Assembly: GCA_028279185.1 (NCBI GenBank)
Contig: JANQSS010000085.1
Coordinates: forward strand, 1 to 43,807
DNA from: Saprospiraceae bacterium
GTDB taxonomy: Bacteria; Bacteroidota; Bacteroidia; Chitinophagales; Saprospiraceae
Reading direction: 5' to 3'
DNA: 43,807 nt
The notes below the pieces were generated by a model that saw only the letters and a list, made by a program, of their open reading frames with translations, did not search any database and was not told the DNA's origin. A program made the position numbers and the translations under genes. Below, piece by piece: positions 26,842 through 35,437 of this stretch. The first letter of the stretch is position 1. Each line of letters opens with the position of its first letter.

Positions 26842-29801
26842 GTTCTGCCTTTTAGGTTATAGTGTAATGTTGTTCTTAATCCTTCAGTTGTCGTCGTTTG
26901 GGTAATTGCACCTCCGATATCAGTCATACGTTTTGTCATATTAAATAATCCGTTTCCTTTCTCCTGTGCGGTTTCCTTATCAAAAGAATGATTTCCAACC
27001 TCAAGAAATATTATTGAAAGATTATTATCTTCTAGCTTGACATTTATTTGCATTTCATCGACTTGTGCGTACTTGATAAAGTTATGCAATATTTCCTTGG
27101 TTACAAGAAAAATATTACGCCGTTTTTCCCCGCTTATTTCAATTTTATGGGATATACCTTTTGAGGAAAATGTTATCGTTTTGTCGTGTTCCTCCAAAAA
27201 TTCGGATGCATAGTGACGAATGTATCCAGTCAGATCAGAAGCGGTATCATAGCGACTGTTCATGGCCCAGATAATTTCACTCATGTTGTTCACTAGCTTA
27301 TTGGCATGGTCGGCTATTCGTTTTATATTTTTATTTTCTTTTTCATTTTTCGAAGCTTTTATGGCATGCTCACTTAAATACTTTATGGTCGTAAGTCCCG
27401 AGCCTAAATCGTCGTGCATTTCGGATGCGATCCGGTTACGTTCGTATTCTATGGCTTGTTGTTTTTCGATTTTTAATTCTTGTTGCCTGAGGATCAAATC
27501 ACGCCGTTCGAGTTTGCGTTTGTAATAAGATCGAACAATGTAATACCCAAATGCCAAAATTCCCAGGCCGACAATCGTCCGGAACCACCAGGTTGCCCAA
27601 AACGGTGGATGGACGATTACCTTTACAGATTTACCCGTTTTGGACCACACTTCATCCGAATTACTGGCAAGCATATGAAAGGTGTATTCCCCATAGGGTA
27701 GATTTGCATAGCGAGCGACTCCGTTATTTTCATCCAGCTCCACCCAATCCGGGTCATGGCCTTCCATATAATATTTCAGATTTACGTGTTCCGGCCCTGT
27801 ATAGTCAATACCAACAAATTCAAAAGTAATTGTATTATTATAGTGGTACAGATCAAATTGATGTACGTAATTCGCTACACCAAATTCACGCGAATCTTCG
27901 TCATTTATTTTGTAATTGTAAAAATCGATAGGTGCTTCTTTGTCGGAAAGCTTAACTTTGAGCGGGTCGAAGACGTTTATGCCGTTTACCCCACCGAACC
28001 AGAAGCGGCCTTTTGAGTCTTTGAGGTAGGACATTCTATTGTATTCGAGGCCTTGAAGTCCATCTTTCATTTTAAATTGATGAGCTTTGTTGGTATTAGG
28101 GTTGTACTTAAGAATGCCATTATTGCCAGATAGCCACCAGTGACCCTTTTCGTCAATTAAAATACCATATATTTGAGATAATAACAGCTTACCTTTGTCG
28201 ATTACTTGTTCGTATTTTAAGGAATTCGTTGATATTCTGTATAGACCGTTGTAATTTGTTAGCAATACAGTTGTATCAATGAAGGCATAACCCAGAATCC
28301 CTCCACTTATTGGTAATCTTTGTTCAATTGTTGTTTGTAGTTTATTGTAGACAATTATTTCGGTTTCGTTACAACTTATATATAGTCGTTCATCATGTCC
28401 ATGAAAGAAATAGTTTAGTTCTTGGCAATTACTATTTGGTACAAGAGTATCAAATAGTTGCTGACCATTCTTATTAGTTAACTGGGCAAGGAAGTTTTGG
28501 GACAAAGATAGAATTAGAGTGTCCCTAAAGTTTACTATGGATGTTACTCTTTCGTAAGGCGAACTTATAGTCGTGATAGAATCCGTTTCGGGATTTAGAA
28601 AGCATAATTCTCCTCCATTTGCATAAACGAAGGTGTTATTCCAGATATCGCCTGCCACTTTATGTGTTGATAAACCGTGATTTGACCAGGAGTTGATTAA
28701 TGTCCCATCCTCATTTATATAATAAAGAGGGTTATCATAGCTGAGAATTAGAAAGCGGTTATCTTGATATTCCAATATTTTTGTAGGGCGAATTTTGGAT
28801 TTTGGTAAACTCGACAAACTTAAACTACCAATTAAGGGACTTTTTAAATTCACGGCATGTACACCAGAGCCTTCACTTCCTATCCATATAAGGCTGTCTC
28901 TCCAGTCTATTGATGAATATTGAAATGACTCACTTCCTAATTGTGTGAAATCATTAACATCCAAAGTCCATATGATGTCGAAATTCTCGTCTAAAAGAAT
29001 TGAGTGATTGTAGCCTGACAAAAAGTAGTTGTTTTGATTCTTAGATATAGACTGTATCAAGCCGATGCCATACTCTTTACGGTCTAGAATATTCCATGTG
29101 CCCAACTTATATCTAAGTAAATCTCCAGTCGAAGTTCCTACAAGAAGCATGTTATCATCTATTAGGAATGCGCTTCCAGCAATATTATGAGTTGATTGAT
29201 GGAAACTATCAACGTAAATTTCATGGTATGCAAACTCATGATTATTTCCTGCTAAAAGGATTAATTTTTTATTAATAAACTTAGCATAGAAATAGTCGTA
29301 ATTAAGAATATCAAGGTTAGTCGTAAAGGCAAGTTTTTCTTGTTCAATATTAAAGATTGCCAGATTGTTATTAGTTTTTAGTAGAATGGAATCGCTATTT
29401 ATATCATCGATAATTTTGTAATTATGACCTATTAATTTTCCATTTTCATCTTTAAGTCGATATACATCAAAATTGTCTAATGAATCATTATAACAGTGTA
29501 GGGCTCGATAAGTGGTAAACCAAATTCTATCTTGTTCGTCTTGAACAAAGGGACCTTGCAAAATGTTTCCAACTAAATTATGGGTGGTAGACCTATAGTG
29601 TTTGGAATTGATTCCGTTTGAGATGTTCAAGCCATCGAGAGAATAAATGAATAGCTTATTATTCATTTCATTTTTGAGGATATGCAGATTTGAAAGTTGA
29701 GATAAGTCGTTGATTTTGTTGATATAAACTTGTGCAGAAAAAGGAGTTGACTTGTATGTTAGAAGACTGACTAGGATTAGGGACCGTAGTAAATTTAACA
29801 T
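26838..29801 (-). CDS. two-component sensor: propeller, triple-Tyr domain, histidine kinase
   Basis: A protein of 987 aa from the ATG at 29801, which gives a normal signal peptide (LNLLRSLILVSLLTY). Residues 30 to about 620 form the beta-propeller repeats typical of two-component regulator sensors (REGULATED-type blades such as DEKGHWWLSGNNGILKYNP). Residues about 640-730 are the Y_Y_Y domain. A transmembrane helix (FRTIVGLGILAFGYYIV) follows, then the HisKA_3 dimerisation domain with its His in MHDDLGSGL and a HATPase domain. The N box has Asn (EILHN) and the G2 box is intact (EKGNGLFNM). The G1 box reads EVGNH where DxGxG is expected. The gene overlaps the regulator by 4 bp. Confidence 0.93.
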   Translation of the reverse strand: MLNLLRSLILVSLLTYKSTPFSAQVYINKINDLSQLSNLHILKNEMNNKLFIYSLDGLNISNGINSKHYRSTTHNLVGNILQGPFVQDEQDRIWFTTYRALHCYNDSLDNFDVYRLKDENGKLIGHNYKIIDDINSDSILLKTNNNLAIFNIEQEKLAFTTNLDILNYDYFYAKFINKKLILLAGNNHEFAYHEIYVDSFHQSTHNIAGSAFLIDDNMLLVGTSTGDLLRYKLGTWNILDRKEYGIGLIQSISKNQNNYFLSGYNHSILLDENFDIIWTLDVNDFTQLGSESFQYSSIDWRDSLIWIGSEGSGVHAVNLKSPLIGSLSLSSLPKSKIRPTKILEYQDNRFLILSYDNPLYYINEDGTLINSWSNHGLSTHKVAGDIWNNTFVYANGGELCFLNPETDSITTISSPYERVTSIVNFRDTLILSLSQNFLAQLTNKNGQQLFDTLVPNSNCQELNYFFHGHDERLYISCNETEIIVYNKLQTTIEQRLPISGGILGYAFIDTTVLLTNYNGLYRISTNSLKYEQVIDKGKLLLSQIYGILIDEKGHWWLSGNNGILKYNPNTNKAHQFKMKDGLQGLEYNRMSYLKDSKGRFWFGGVNGINVFDPLKVKLSDKEAPIDFYNYKINDEDSREFGVANYVHQFDLYHYNNTITFEFVGIDYTGPEHVNLKYYMEGHDPDWVELDENNGVARYANLPYGEYTFHMLASNSDEVWSKTGKSVKVIVHPPFWATWWFRTIVGLGILAFGYYIVRSYYKRKLERRDLILRQQELKIEKQQAIEYERNRIASEMHDDLGSGLTTIKYLSEHAIKASKNEKENKNIKRIADHANKLVNNMSEIIWAMNSRYDTASDLTGYIRHYASEFLEEHDKTITFSSKGISHKIEISGEKRRNIFLVTKEILHNFIKYAQVDEMQINVKLEDNNLSIIFLEVGNHSFDKETAQEKGNGLFNMTKRMTDIGGAITQTTTTEGLRTTLHYNLKGRT

Positions 29802-29860
29802 ATATACTAAATATCTCGTTGAATAGCTAAACCACCAAAAAATGTTTTGTTTTTGACATT

Positions 29861-30337
29861 TTATTTCCATTCATAATGTGCCAATATTGTTTGAATGATA
29901 TAAATGCCTACCAGAAATACTATTATATACAGTTTATACCATATTAAATAATGTTTAGTTATAGGATAAAGGACATGACGCATTTTACATGTGGAAATCC
30001 ACATTGAATTAATAATAAATGCATTGTCATTTGGATTGAGTTCTTTCGACCAAAAGTCTACGCAATATTTAATCCCTTCTTCCAACCTTTTTTTAGTATA
30101 ATTATATCGCACACCAAGAATTAGATTTGGAAAAAACTTCTTATGGTCCGAGTGGAGTATTCTGAATAGTAAATTTTTTGAATCAATTTCTAAACATTCT
30201 TTTGTGATAACCGCATTGATTACCTCAGCATCATGTATACCGGGCTTGATAGGATGGGGTTCAAAATTTTTTTTGTCAGCTAAATATTCTTTGACTGCTT
30301 GCCTAGTAGTTTCGCAAATTGTTCGGAGATTATGCAT
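29861..30337 (-). CDS. IS982-transposase-derived fragment with a C-terminal membrane helix
   Basis: A 158-aa frame. Residues about 33-118 align with the N-terminal part of IS982-family transposases from memory: HDAEVINAVITKECLEID, then FFPNLI, then RYNYTKKRLEEGI, then FIINSMWISTCKMRH. In active enzymes the last block is the first catalytic motif (VDS.P..VC..R). Here Asp is replaced by Asn (INS) and the rest of the catalytic domain is missing. Instead, the frame ends in a hydrophobic helix (LYIIVFLVGIYIIQTIL). It can be a decayed IS or a fragment kept for another use. It lies between the CHAT gene and the sensor, 115 bp after the former. The ORF could be non-functional. Confidence 0.6.
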   Translation of the reverse strand: MHNLRTICETTRQAVKEYLADKKNFEPHPIKPGIHDAEVINAVITKECLEIDSKNLLFRILHSDHKKFFPNLILGVRYNYTKKRLEEGIKYCVDFWSKELNPNDNAFIINSMWISTCKMRHVLYPITKHYLIWYKLYIIVFLVGIYIIQTILAHYEWK

Positions 30338-30452
30338 GTCGATACTTTGATACTTTGTGCTTAACTACTTTAAGATACTGATTTTAATTATATTACATAA
30401 TTTATTCTTTCTTGATAGCAGTTGATATAGAAATTAGTTATTTACAGCTTTG

Positions 30453-31643
30453 TCAAGAGCGGCTAGGTCTTTCTGGGTATATTTTCCATTTACCTTTGTC
30501 AGCGTAAAATAGAGTTGACAACCAAATCGCGAAGTCAAAACAATCGTACAGTTCAAATTCTTTTTTTAGGGAATAGAAGAATCCATGAAGAAACGGGTCA
30601 CTATGAAATTTGTGAATGGTTCCATCAAAATATATGACTATTACATCTTTGGGTATTAATTGGTGAAGAACCTCCTCGTCGTATTGACAACTTAGGAGAA
30701 TAAGGATAGCTGGCTCTGATGAACCTGGGGAGCTTAGTCTAGACTGCAATGAACTAAAAATTACAGACAAAGAAATTGGCTTGAATGTATAACGTGCTTG
30801 GTCATTAAAACTTTTGAAAGTTAAGTGAGCATTAGCTTTGTTATACGTCCCATGTGCTAGTAAGACCCATATAATTGAATTCGGTACAATATCTGCCAGG
30901 ATATCCCATTCATCAAAATAGAGATAGGATGGAATGTATTGTACATAGTTATTTAACCGAAAATCATTAGTATCCCACTCAATATTAGAGCGTTGAATTA
31001 TTTGATAGCTATCGAGTTGCCATTGCATGTCAAGGGACGTGTCAATTGGATTGCCACCAATAAACGTAATATAATTATCCTCTCTTCCAGAAGAAGATGT
31101 TATATACTTATCAAGCATATGAACTCCTTGCAAAAGGAGATGGCTGGAGTTCGCAGTTTGAATGCTTTTGATTTGGTTTATTCGCAACTCAACATTACAA
31201 ATATTGTTGGATATAAAAGACAGCAGCATATCTAAGTATCGAAGAAGAGGGAGCGATTGTTTCGAACCATCGACTAAATCTTTAAGCTTATCCTTGAGGT
31301 TATTCAACGTTCCTCCAAAGGTAATAGCATGGGTCCTACGATTTATGTTTTTTAAAGCATCGATTATTAATTGGAAATTTTCAACTTCATTTTTGTCTTC
31401 TAAGGTGAAATACGCATATTGATAATGGTTTGGTAGACGGTCTACTTGGTCAACACTAGTAAGGAAATTTCTTGAAAGGAGGGACCTGATACTGCGTTTA
31501 CCGGACTCTATCAAATGTATATCGTTAACCAACATGATAGCCTTTTGGGCCTTTATGATTTTATAGAGTTCGGACTTATTACCGATGAGGGCGTTAGATA
31601 ATCTACCCTCACCGGCGTTAGTTCTTGATTTCTTGCCTAACAT
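30453..31643 (-). CDS. CHAT-like caspase-family protease
   Basis: A 396-aa cytoplasmic protein. The C-terminal part has the CHAT/caspase-fold pattern: a strand ending in the general-base His (IIWVLLAHGTYNK, His 264), then a loop, then a strand ending in the nucleophile Cys (PAILILLSCQYDE, Cys 319), then a VIVIYFDGTIHKF strand and an FLHGFFYSLKK helix with the usual CHAT C-terminal shape. The N-terminal 230 residues are mixed and contain no recognised repeats; the LVNDIHLIESGKRSIRSLL and FYFTLED-type segments are unplaced. CHAT proteases in defence systems cut one partner protein. It starts 2 bp after the 133-aa gene's stop, which makes that protein a natural partner. The dyad is seen and activity is inferred. 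Confidence 0.75.
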   Translation of the reverse strand: MLGKKSRTNAGEGRLSNALIGNKSELYKIIKAQKAIMLVNDIHLIESGKRSIRSLLSRNFLTSVDQVDRLPNHYQYAYFTLEDKNEVENFQLIIDALKNINRRTHAITFGGTLNNLKDKLKDLVDGSKQSLPLLRYLDMLLSFISNNICNVELRINQIKSIQTANSSHLLLQGVHMLDKYITSSSGREDNYITFIGGNPIDTSLDMQWQLDSYQIIQRSNIEWDTNDFRLNNYVQYIPSYLYFDEWDILADIVPNSIIWVLLAHGTYNKANAHLTFKSFNDQARYTFKPISLSVIFSSLQSRLSSPGSSEPAILILLSCQYDEEVLHQLIPKDVIVIYFDGTIHKFHSDPFLHGFFYSLKKEFELYDCFDFAIWLSTLFYADKGKWKIYPERPSRS

Positions 31644-31645
31644 GT

Positions 31646-32047
31646 TTATAAACTTATTCCTCCTCCTCCAAATGGCGGAACTGGTAAGGCGATGTAGTGA
31701 TTATTTTCATTGAGACATTCGCCAGATTCTTTATGTTGCATTACAGCAACAGGAACTTCAATTGCGAGCACTGGTTTACAGTCAGAGTTTCTGAGAATTA
31801 CTGTAGCCTGTGAATAAACATACTTGTAATCATCGGGATCCACGTTGTTGTACCCTGATTCTGCCAACTTTTCTATGTCTATATACTCGGGTGTAATTTC
31901 AGCACCCTCATATTCGATTGAACTTGGGGTTGAATCCATATCACTACAGCTTTTGTCAAGATTGACATCAGTCATTTTAGTTACAGGATCGGATTTCGTA
32001 AGGGACCTGAGTTTTAAATTTGTGAATTGTAGTTTAATTTTGCCCAT
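31646..32047 (-). CDS. 133-aa protein coupled to the CHAT protease gene
   Basis: A soluble protein without signal peptide or membrane helix and with no recognised family. The central part (about 66-115) is beta-rich (YKYVYSQATVILRN, then VLAIEVPVAVMQH). The middle is acidic (EYEGAEITPEYIDIEKLAE). The tail PVPPFGGGGISL is glycine-rich and likely flexible. Its stop is 2 bp before the CHAT start, and the small membrane gene lies 16 bp ahead of it. Candidate roles are protease inhibitor, adaptor or substrate. None is shown by sequence. Confidence 0.7.
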   Translation of the reverse strand: MGKIKLQFTNLKLRSLTKSDPVTKMTDVNLDKSCSDMDSTPSSIEYEGAEITPEYIDIEKLAESGYNNVDPDDYKYVYSQATVILRNSDCKPVLAIEVPVAVMQHKESGECLNENNHYIALPVPPFGGGGISL

Positions 32048-32063
32048 AATGAATAATAATTTT

Positions 32064-32234
32064 TCATCCCTCCACCGGACTCAGAACCACCGCCAATGCA
32101 TCCAGTATAAGACCGGTAGCATGGATAAATGAACTGTGAATAAATGGAGGAGTTTCCGGTTTAAAAATATAGTTTAATGTGCCGACCAACAACGTTATGA
32201 GGTAGACAACGATAATTTCAAATTGTAGCGCCAT
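32064..32234 (-). CDS. 56-aa membrane protein at the head of the CHAT string
   Basis: A short frame from an ATG at 32234 to a TGA at 32064-32066 giving a 56-aa protein: EIIVVYLITLLVGTLNYIF is a first membrane helix, then KPETPPFIHSS is a short turn, then HATGLILDALAVVLS is a second. The stop is 16 bp from the next gene's ATG. The frame stays open some 22 codons upstream to a TGA, without another good start. It was found by hand reading. The two-helix topology and tight spacing make it a credible gene. A role as membrane anchor, small effector or sensor is inference. Confidence 0.6.
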   Translation of the reverse strand: MALQFEIIVVYLITLLVGTLNYIFKPETPPFIHSSFIHATGLILDALAVVLSPVEG

Positions 32235-32358
32235 ACCATATTTGGAGCATTTTGTGTGCTGAACAAGACCTTGTAAAAAGTAGACATAGACAACTGGGGC
32301 CGATCACTACTTCGAAGAAGGTAATTACTTTATTTCCGTGAGATAACAGCATTTTTGG

Positions 32359-32934
32359 TTATTGACTAAGAATTTTTGCCGTTTTTTTGTCATTATCATT
32401 AGTTTTCCCCAGTTTCGATAACAATACATATCCTTTTTTAGAGAGACTGGAAAGTGGAACACTATATGCTATTGTGAAAAATCCTCGTTTATGCGATGGA
32501 TCAAGAGTTCCTAATTCGCATCCATAACCGATGTTAAAATCTAACATGTTTAGTGAAATAGTTGGTGCAAATATATTCGTATCATTATTTTCACCACCTG
32601 ATGCCGAAAATAAACATCCGATCTGCAATCCTATTCGATTATATATTTCGGTTTTATAAACTTTAGTCGGGTCTTTACTATCCACGGTACTGATTAGTTT
32701 GCTTAAATTAAATGCAATTCCTGCACCGACGGAGTTAAAAAATGAGACGTCACCTTTTTTATCTGACGACCCTTCTGTACGATCGAAACGAACAGTTGGG
32801 ACTGTAAATGTCGTTGTCATAACCATAGCTTTATAGGATGTATCAGTTTGACCAAATCCGAAATATGTAACTGTAATCAATAACACTAAGGACATTAGGA
32901 ATCTATTAAAGGGTGATTGAATCGATAAGTTCAT
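32359..32934 (-). CDS. exported beta-rich protein, function unknown
   Basis: A protein of 191 aa from the ATG at 32934, chosen because a -7 box sits at 32956-32963, which a start at 32958 would overlap. The signal peptide is hydrophobic (about 13-26, cleavage near FGFGQ). The mature part has alternating strands with glycine-rich hairpins (FFNSVGAGIAFNL, then IGLQIGCLFSASG, then LDFNIGYGCELG), as in small outer-membrane barrels. A 124-bp gap leads to the 56-aa membrane gene, so it may be the first gene of the string or a neighbour. No family is recognised. Confidence 0.65.
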   Translation of the reverse strand: MNLSIQSPFNRFLMSLVLLITVTYFGFGQTDTSYKAMVMTTTFTVPTVRFDRTEGSSDKKGDVSFFNSVGAGIAFNLSKLISTVDSKDPTKVYKTEIYNRIGLQIGCLFSASGGENNDTNIFAPTISLNMLDFNIGYGCELGTLDPSHKRGFFTIAYSVPLSSLSKKGYVLLSKLGKTNDNDKKTAKILSQ

Positions 32935-32955
32935 ATGATTATTTAGTTTTATACC

Positions 32956-32963
32956 CAAACCTA
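32956..32963 (-). promoter_or_regulatory. candidate -7 box for the exported 191-aa protein and CHAT string
   Basis: On the minus strand the bases read TAGGTTTG, an exact TAnnTTTG match. The predicted RNA start would lie about 15 bases before the ATG at 32934. A TTTG at 32989-32992 is 25 bp away, a little far for a -33 element. Confidence 0.4.
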
Positions 32964-33090
32964 TATGAAAACGATAACCGCTTTCTCACAAACTAACATA
33001 AGTTATCCGTTATTTCTAAGGTTTGTTTTGGCTTGTTTTTGTTTATTTAATTGTTATTTTGACAATACTGCGAAAAGTTTATCCCAAAAA

Positions 33091-33687
33091 TTAGCTTGAT
33101 AATTCATAGTGCAAGTCATATTTATTAAAGACATTGGTCTTTTTTGTTAATGTCGTTGTTCTACGACTAATTTTGGCTAATAGGGTATTGCATACACCCC
33201 AGAAAAAACTTGCACGTTTAGCGACGAATATGTATGTATCCTTGTTCGCAATGCGATCCGTAGCGATTAAAATTGACTTTTTGGAGTAGTGGTATAGTTT
33301 CGCCAACTCAGCGTGATTCGTTCCAAATATGATGAAGTCCTTTTTTTGCCTGCGCACTTCATGCGCAAGTTGTAACCAAAACTGGACGTTAGAAAAAGGA
33401 TGGCGGTCCCATGAGTGTTTTAGCCAGAGGCAGCATATTTCGCAAAACTGTGAAGTGTCCGCAATGTATTTATAAGTGGCATATTTTCTAAAGTCTTGCG
33501 TGTGGCATTCAATAGTTCGTAGTTGTTTCCCCTCAGCGATCACGAAACCGCCAACCATCTGCCCGTCCTTATGGAATCCAAATACCTGGTTTTTTTGTAA
33601 GAAATTGACCGATACCGAAAGACCGCTGAACTTTTTGTAAATCGTTGAGAACAATTTTAATTCAGCTGAGGTAACAAGCTTTTTCAT
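33091..33687 (-). CDS. GNAT-like acyltransferase-type protein
   Basis: A 198-aa protein. A strand-rich centre (VFGFHKDGQMVGGFVIAEG near 35-53), a helix-rich segment (FWLQLAHEVRRQKKDFIIFG) and a late YHYSKKSILIATD-type strand fit a GNAT acetyl/acyltransferase fold. The canonical acetyl-CoA P-loop (R/QxxGxG/A) is not clearly visible, so the assignment rests on the strand/helix pattern and is tentative. The C-terminus is basic (LAKISRRTTTLTKK). It stands alone on the minus strand, 162 bp after the membrane-protein gene (its upstream neighbour in transcription) and with 156 bp after it. Confidence 0.55.
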   Translation of the reverse strand: MKKLVTSAELKLFSTIYKKFSGLSVSVNFLQKNQVFGFHKDGQMVGGFVIAEGKQLRTIECHTQDFRKYATYKYIADTSQFCEICCLWLKHSWDRHPFSNVQFWLQLAHEVRRQKKDFIIFGTNHAELAKLYHYSKKSILIATDRIANKDTYIFVAKRASFFWGVCNTLLAKISRRTTTLTKKTNVFNKYDLHYELSS

Positions 33688-33849
33688 CTTTAAATTAATT
33701 ATACCTTAAAGGTAAAAGACGAGCATGCAGACTGGAATATAACTTTAGTTATAGGCTACAAAATATGTAAGGAAAGAATTGTACACATTTTGATAAGTAG
33801 AAAGGCAATTTTTTATTTGATAAGTTCCAATATGAATTATACGCACCTT

Positions 33850-35421
33850 CTAGCGCACAAACGGTACAACATACGTCCGTTTAATCAGCTCACCTGACCC
33901 TTTTACAGCATTTACAGCTTTTTCTACCGTTAAATGATGATGGCCCGGTGACAAATTCGAAACATCAAAATGACATAGCAACCCGCGGTCCATCGTTACC
34001 TCATCACTGTAATACAAACAGTGCATGTCGTCTGATATATTCATACTGTCAACGGAAATTTGAAATATGGATTTATAGGCGTCAAGAATTTCAGCTGATC
34101 GATTTTTAGTGCTTTGTGATTTCCATTTTTCTTTTTTATCGATAACCTCAAGCCGAATGTCCTTTAGGGAGTCCATTTTAAGATCTAGTTGGGCTACTAA
34201 AGCTTTGTCATCCTTTGCATCTCTTCTTTGTTTTCTCAAAGTCGTACGTGTTTCAACGACACGCGTCATTAAATTATCCATACTATCCATGACAAAATCA
34301 TGTCGCGGGGATTCGACTTCTTTGTCTTGCCAAAATAATCGTGCGCCCTCCTCATATATGGGCTCAATTTTCAGATGTCGATCTAATACGCGATCGCTGT
34401 ATTTATTGGACAGACGAAGGAATATAGTACCCATACCATTTTCTATATAGTAGGAGGACAGGCGTAACGGAACACGTGAATTGAGTATGTGACGCTTGCG
34501 ATCATCTGTATCCAGCATCGCTAAGCGTGCATTAAATTGATCTTGATACCAGCTTGGCGTAATTAATTTTCCATCGGTCAATTCTTCGTGACTAATGGGA
34601 TTGTATTTGGAGTCTACCACGCTAAAAAGTCGATCTGACTTATTGATGAGGAAAATGTAGAGGAAAGAAAAGTAAAATAATCGTCTTGTATACTTACTGT
34701 CGAGAAAATTATAGAGTAAAGGACGATAAAAAATGGATAGCGATATGATGCTGTAAAATTGATAGATAACAAAATAGAACTTTGAAAAACTCCGATCTTT
34801 TATTCGCTTAAGACGGCCTCCTGTGGCGAAATCAAAAAAGACAATGGCGCCTATTACCCAATAAACAATCACCCAGAACCCCAAAAGCATAGTGGCGGTT
34901 GTCTGATTTGAAAAATCTTCTGGTGAAGTCAGTATGAAAGGAAGAAAACAAAATGTGACAATCAATGAAAATGAGAGGGCCATTAAAAATAGGAGAAAAG
35001 TATAGCTAAATAGAACGCTACAAATTTTCTCAAGTCTCTCTATGAAATCGTCATAATCGCCAACTTTTCGTCGTAAGTAGTCTGTAAAATAAGGTCCGTA
35101 TCGAAGATTCTCATAATCGATTTCGCTGGACACGTAGCGCAAACCGATAGAGCCTATCCATAAGGCCCGCAGGATAACATGAATGAGTAAATTGATGAAA
35201 AATATTTTCCATCCTGTTTCCGGGAGACCTTCAAAAAAATTAAATATATCCGGAACATGGTGATTGGCTTTCCATAATTGCAGATCGACTAATAGTCCTT
35301 TGGCATTGTAAACGCCGTAAAGCGCGAACCCCGAGATGATTAACTCCAGTTGCCAGCTTTCTTGTTGCAGTTTTTCGAGCCACTGCGAAAAAAAGGTCTT
35401 TCGCTCATTTCGTTGATCCAT
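33850..35421 (-). CDS. integral membrane protein, function unknown
   Basis: A 523-aa protein with five to six predicted membrane helices in its first half: about 24-42, 72-95, 133-166, 177-200, 215-238 and 247-263 (LLFLMALSFSLIVTFCFLPF is one). The second half (about 290-523) is soluble, with a charged, heptad-like segment near 395-450 (TRTTLRKQRRDAKDD) and a beta-rich end (LLCHFDVSNLSPGHHHLTVE). I do not recognise a family. It looks like a conserved Bacteroidota membrane protein. It starts 16 bp after the cyclophilin gene and is co-transcribed with it. Confidence 0.75.
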   Translation of the reverse strand: MDQRNERKTFFSQWLEKLQQESWQLELIISGFALYGVYNAKGLLVDLQLWKANHHVPDIFNFFEGLPETGWKIFFINLLIHVILRALWIGSIGLRYVSSEIDYENLRYGPYFTDYLRRKVGDYDDFIERLEKICSVLFSYTFLLFLMALSFSLIVTFCFLPFILTSPEDFSNQTTATMLLGFWVIVYWVIGAIVFFDFATGGRLKRIKDRSFSKFYFVIYQFYSIISLSIFYRPLLYNFLDSKYTRRLFYFSFLYIFLINKSDRLFSVVDSKYNPISHEELTDGKLITPSWYQDQFNARLAMLDTDDRKRHILNSRVPLRLSSYYIENGMGTIFLRLSNKYSDRVLDRHLKIEPIYEEGARLFWQDKEVESPRHDFVMDSMDNLMTRVVETRTTLRKQRRDAKDDKALVAQLDLKMDSLKDIRLEVIDKKEKWKSQSTKNRSAEILDAYKSIFQISVDSMNISDDMHCLYYSDEVTMDRGLLCHFDVSNLSPGHHHLTVEKAVNAVKGSGELIKRTYVVPFVR

Positions 35422-35437
35422 GCTGGCCTCGGTTTGG

